From Alphaproteobacteria bacterium (GTDB lineage Bacteria > Pseudomonadota > Alphaproteobacteria > Micropepsales > Micropepsaceae): a stretch of 64,000 nt of DNA. How positions within the stretch are numbered: the first letter of the stretch is position 1; each line of letters begins with the position of its first letter. The translations under genes and the position numbers were made by a program. The notes beneath the pieces were generated by a model, which ran no database searches, was not told the origin of the DNA, and saw only the letters and a list, made by a program, of their open reading frames with translations. The stretch lies in the NCBI GenBank assembly GCA_021325375.1, contig JAJPHG010000041.1, forward strand, positions 1 to 64,000. The letters run 5' to 3'. Below are positions 63,207 to 64,000 of this stretch, piece by piece.

Positions 63207-64000
63207 TTACCAGCCGACTGCTTTCTTAAGCGTTTCCAATTTGTCATGCGCGGTCTCGAGATCGTCGCGCTTGGCGGCGCAGCGCAGGTCGCGCAGGCGT
63301 TCGAGCGCCCGCGCGAGCACCGGCAGCGGCGGGCCGCTGGCGGTGAGCTGGGCGTGGTGCTTCTGGTCCAGCGCGTCCGACATCTTCACGATGAAGCTCT
63401 CGAAGAGCCGGTTGTGATGCTGGATCGCGGCGTGGCCGTGCGCCTCGCAGACCTCCAGGAACGCGCGCGCATTGGCCTTGAACCACGCCTTGTCCGACGA
63501 CGCGGGCGCGGCGTCGAGGAACTGGTCGAGCAGGGGCGGATGGATCAGGCAGGCGCGCAGGCTCTTCTGATCTTCCGGGATCATGAACAGCATCTTGTCG
63601 ATGAGAAGCTGCGAATAGCTCGGATCGTTGGCTCTGGCCAGGCCGAGCAACAGGTCGATCTGGTTGATGCCGGAGAAATCCCCCGCATTGGCGCCGCGAT
63701 ATTCCTGGCGGCCGACGCGATAGGGCTTGTAGTACGGCCGCACGCAATAGAAGAAGCGGTCCTTGTCGAGCTTCTCGAACAGGATGTCGTTCGTCTTCGC
63801 CACGTCGGCGAGCGCATCGCGCGCGTTCCCAAGCAGCATCAGCGTCGACTTGTTCGAGATGCCGAGCGGCGGGATGCGCATCAAGGCGTCGGCGGCGCGC
63901 TTGTAGCTGAGGATCCCCATCGTGTTGTAGTCGATGAACACGAACTCGTCCGCGAGCGCGGTGAAGCTCTTCTGCACGCCGTCGATCGCGCGGTTGTGGG
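63207..64000 (-). CDS. PrnB-family (DUF1864-like) protein, truncated by the window
   Basis: At least 264 residues; the N-terminus lies beyond the right edge. The segments VRPYYKPYRVGRQEYRGANAG and DFSGINQIDLLLGL (quoted in parts), YSQLLIDKM and PPLLDQFL recall monodechloroaminopyrrolnitrin synthase PrnB and its DUF1864 relatives, heme enzymes of the indoleamine-2,3-dioxygenase superfamily. No prnA, prnC or prnD neighbour is present. The family call is by memory of the pattern. The C-terminal 60 residues are charged and helical (ERLRDLRCAAKRDDLETAHD). Confidence 0.55.
   Translation of the reverse strand, partial: HNRAIDGVQKSFTALADEFVFIDYNTMGILSYKRAADALMRIPPLGISNKSTLMLLGNARDALADVAKTNDILFEKLDKDRFFYCVRPYYKPYRVGRQEYRGANAGDFSGINQIDLLLGLARANDPSYSQLLIDKMLFMIPEDQKSLRACLIHPPLLDQFLDAAPASSDKAWFKANARAFLEVCEAHGHAAIQHHNRLFESFIVKMSDALDQKHHAQLTASGPPLPVLARALERLRDLRCAAKRDDLETAHDKLETLKKAVGW

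Overview
The window is high-GC DNA, densely coded, with many 4-nt ATGA/GTGA/TTGA gene overlaps and frequent TTG/GTG starts. Gene content and order point to an alphaproteobacterium: a DivL-like pseudo-kinase beside tsaE, then an amgK-murU-addB-addA-trxA block, a folC-accD-trpA-trpB-trpF block, pyrF, ihfB, rpsA, cmk, aroA, a TIGR02300-type gene with tRNA-Ala, and a ptsN-rpoN-lptB-lptA-lptC-kdsD block. The genus cannot be fixed from the sequence alone.

The layout is a conserved chromosomal backbone interrupted by accessory inserts. 3-1412 is the 3' part of a DivL-like PAS/histidine-kinase-like gene. 1519-4040 holds a secreted GIN-domain-like protein and a ferredoxin/ferredoxin-reductase pair. 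4121-13048 is tsaE, the amgK/murU-type muropeptide recycling pair, addB/addA recombination nuclease and thioredoxin. 13167-16756 holds small membrane and exported proteins around an AraC-type regulator. 16845-21916 (minus strand) is trpF-trpB-trpA-accD-folC. 22089-25669 carries UrcA, a nucleoside-phosphorylase-like protein with a companion, a GST and a DUF1801 protein. 25662-28268 carries pyrF, two related small exported proteins, a TacA/TacT-type toxin-antitoxin pair and ihfB.

28517-45055 is a large insert between ihfB and rpsA, which are usually close neighbours in this class. It is dominated by exported or envelope-linked genes: a 908-residue beta-helix-like secreted protein, a glf/DUF707/sulfotransferase operon, an outer-membrane barrel, a glycine-rich secreted protein and, most strikingly, six tandem paralogous secreted proteins (36243-44304). 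Each has exactly seven copies of a GloVer-type (TIGR03803-like) repeat in a cysteine-paired version. This suggests six seven-bladed beta-propellers, all with the same extra loop in blade 3, and is the best candidate here for an undescribed system.

45469-50676 returns to the backbone (rpsA, cmk, aroA, TIGR02300-type protein, tRNA-Ala-GGC) with an AT-richer membrane gene wedged between cmk and aroA. 50853-56080 is accessory again: GIY-YIG protein, XRE regulator, a GMC oxidoreductase with a Tat-signal partner, and hicA-hicB running directly into a fused pabB-pabC gene. 56288-57003 is a small heat-shock protein plus DUF1150 protein behind a sigma-32-like promoter. 57093-62434 is ptsN-rpoN-lptB-lptA-lptC-kdsD (without hpf), followed by a short ribonuclease D and, at the right edge, a truncated gene resembling PrnB-family proteins.
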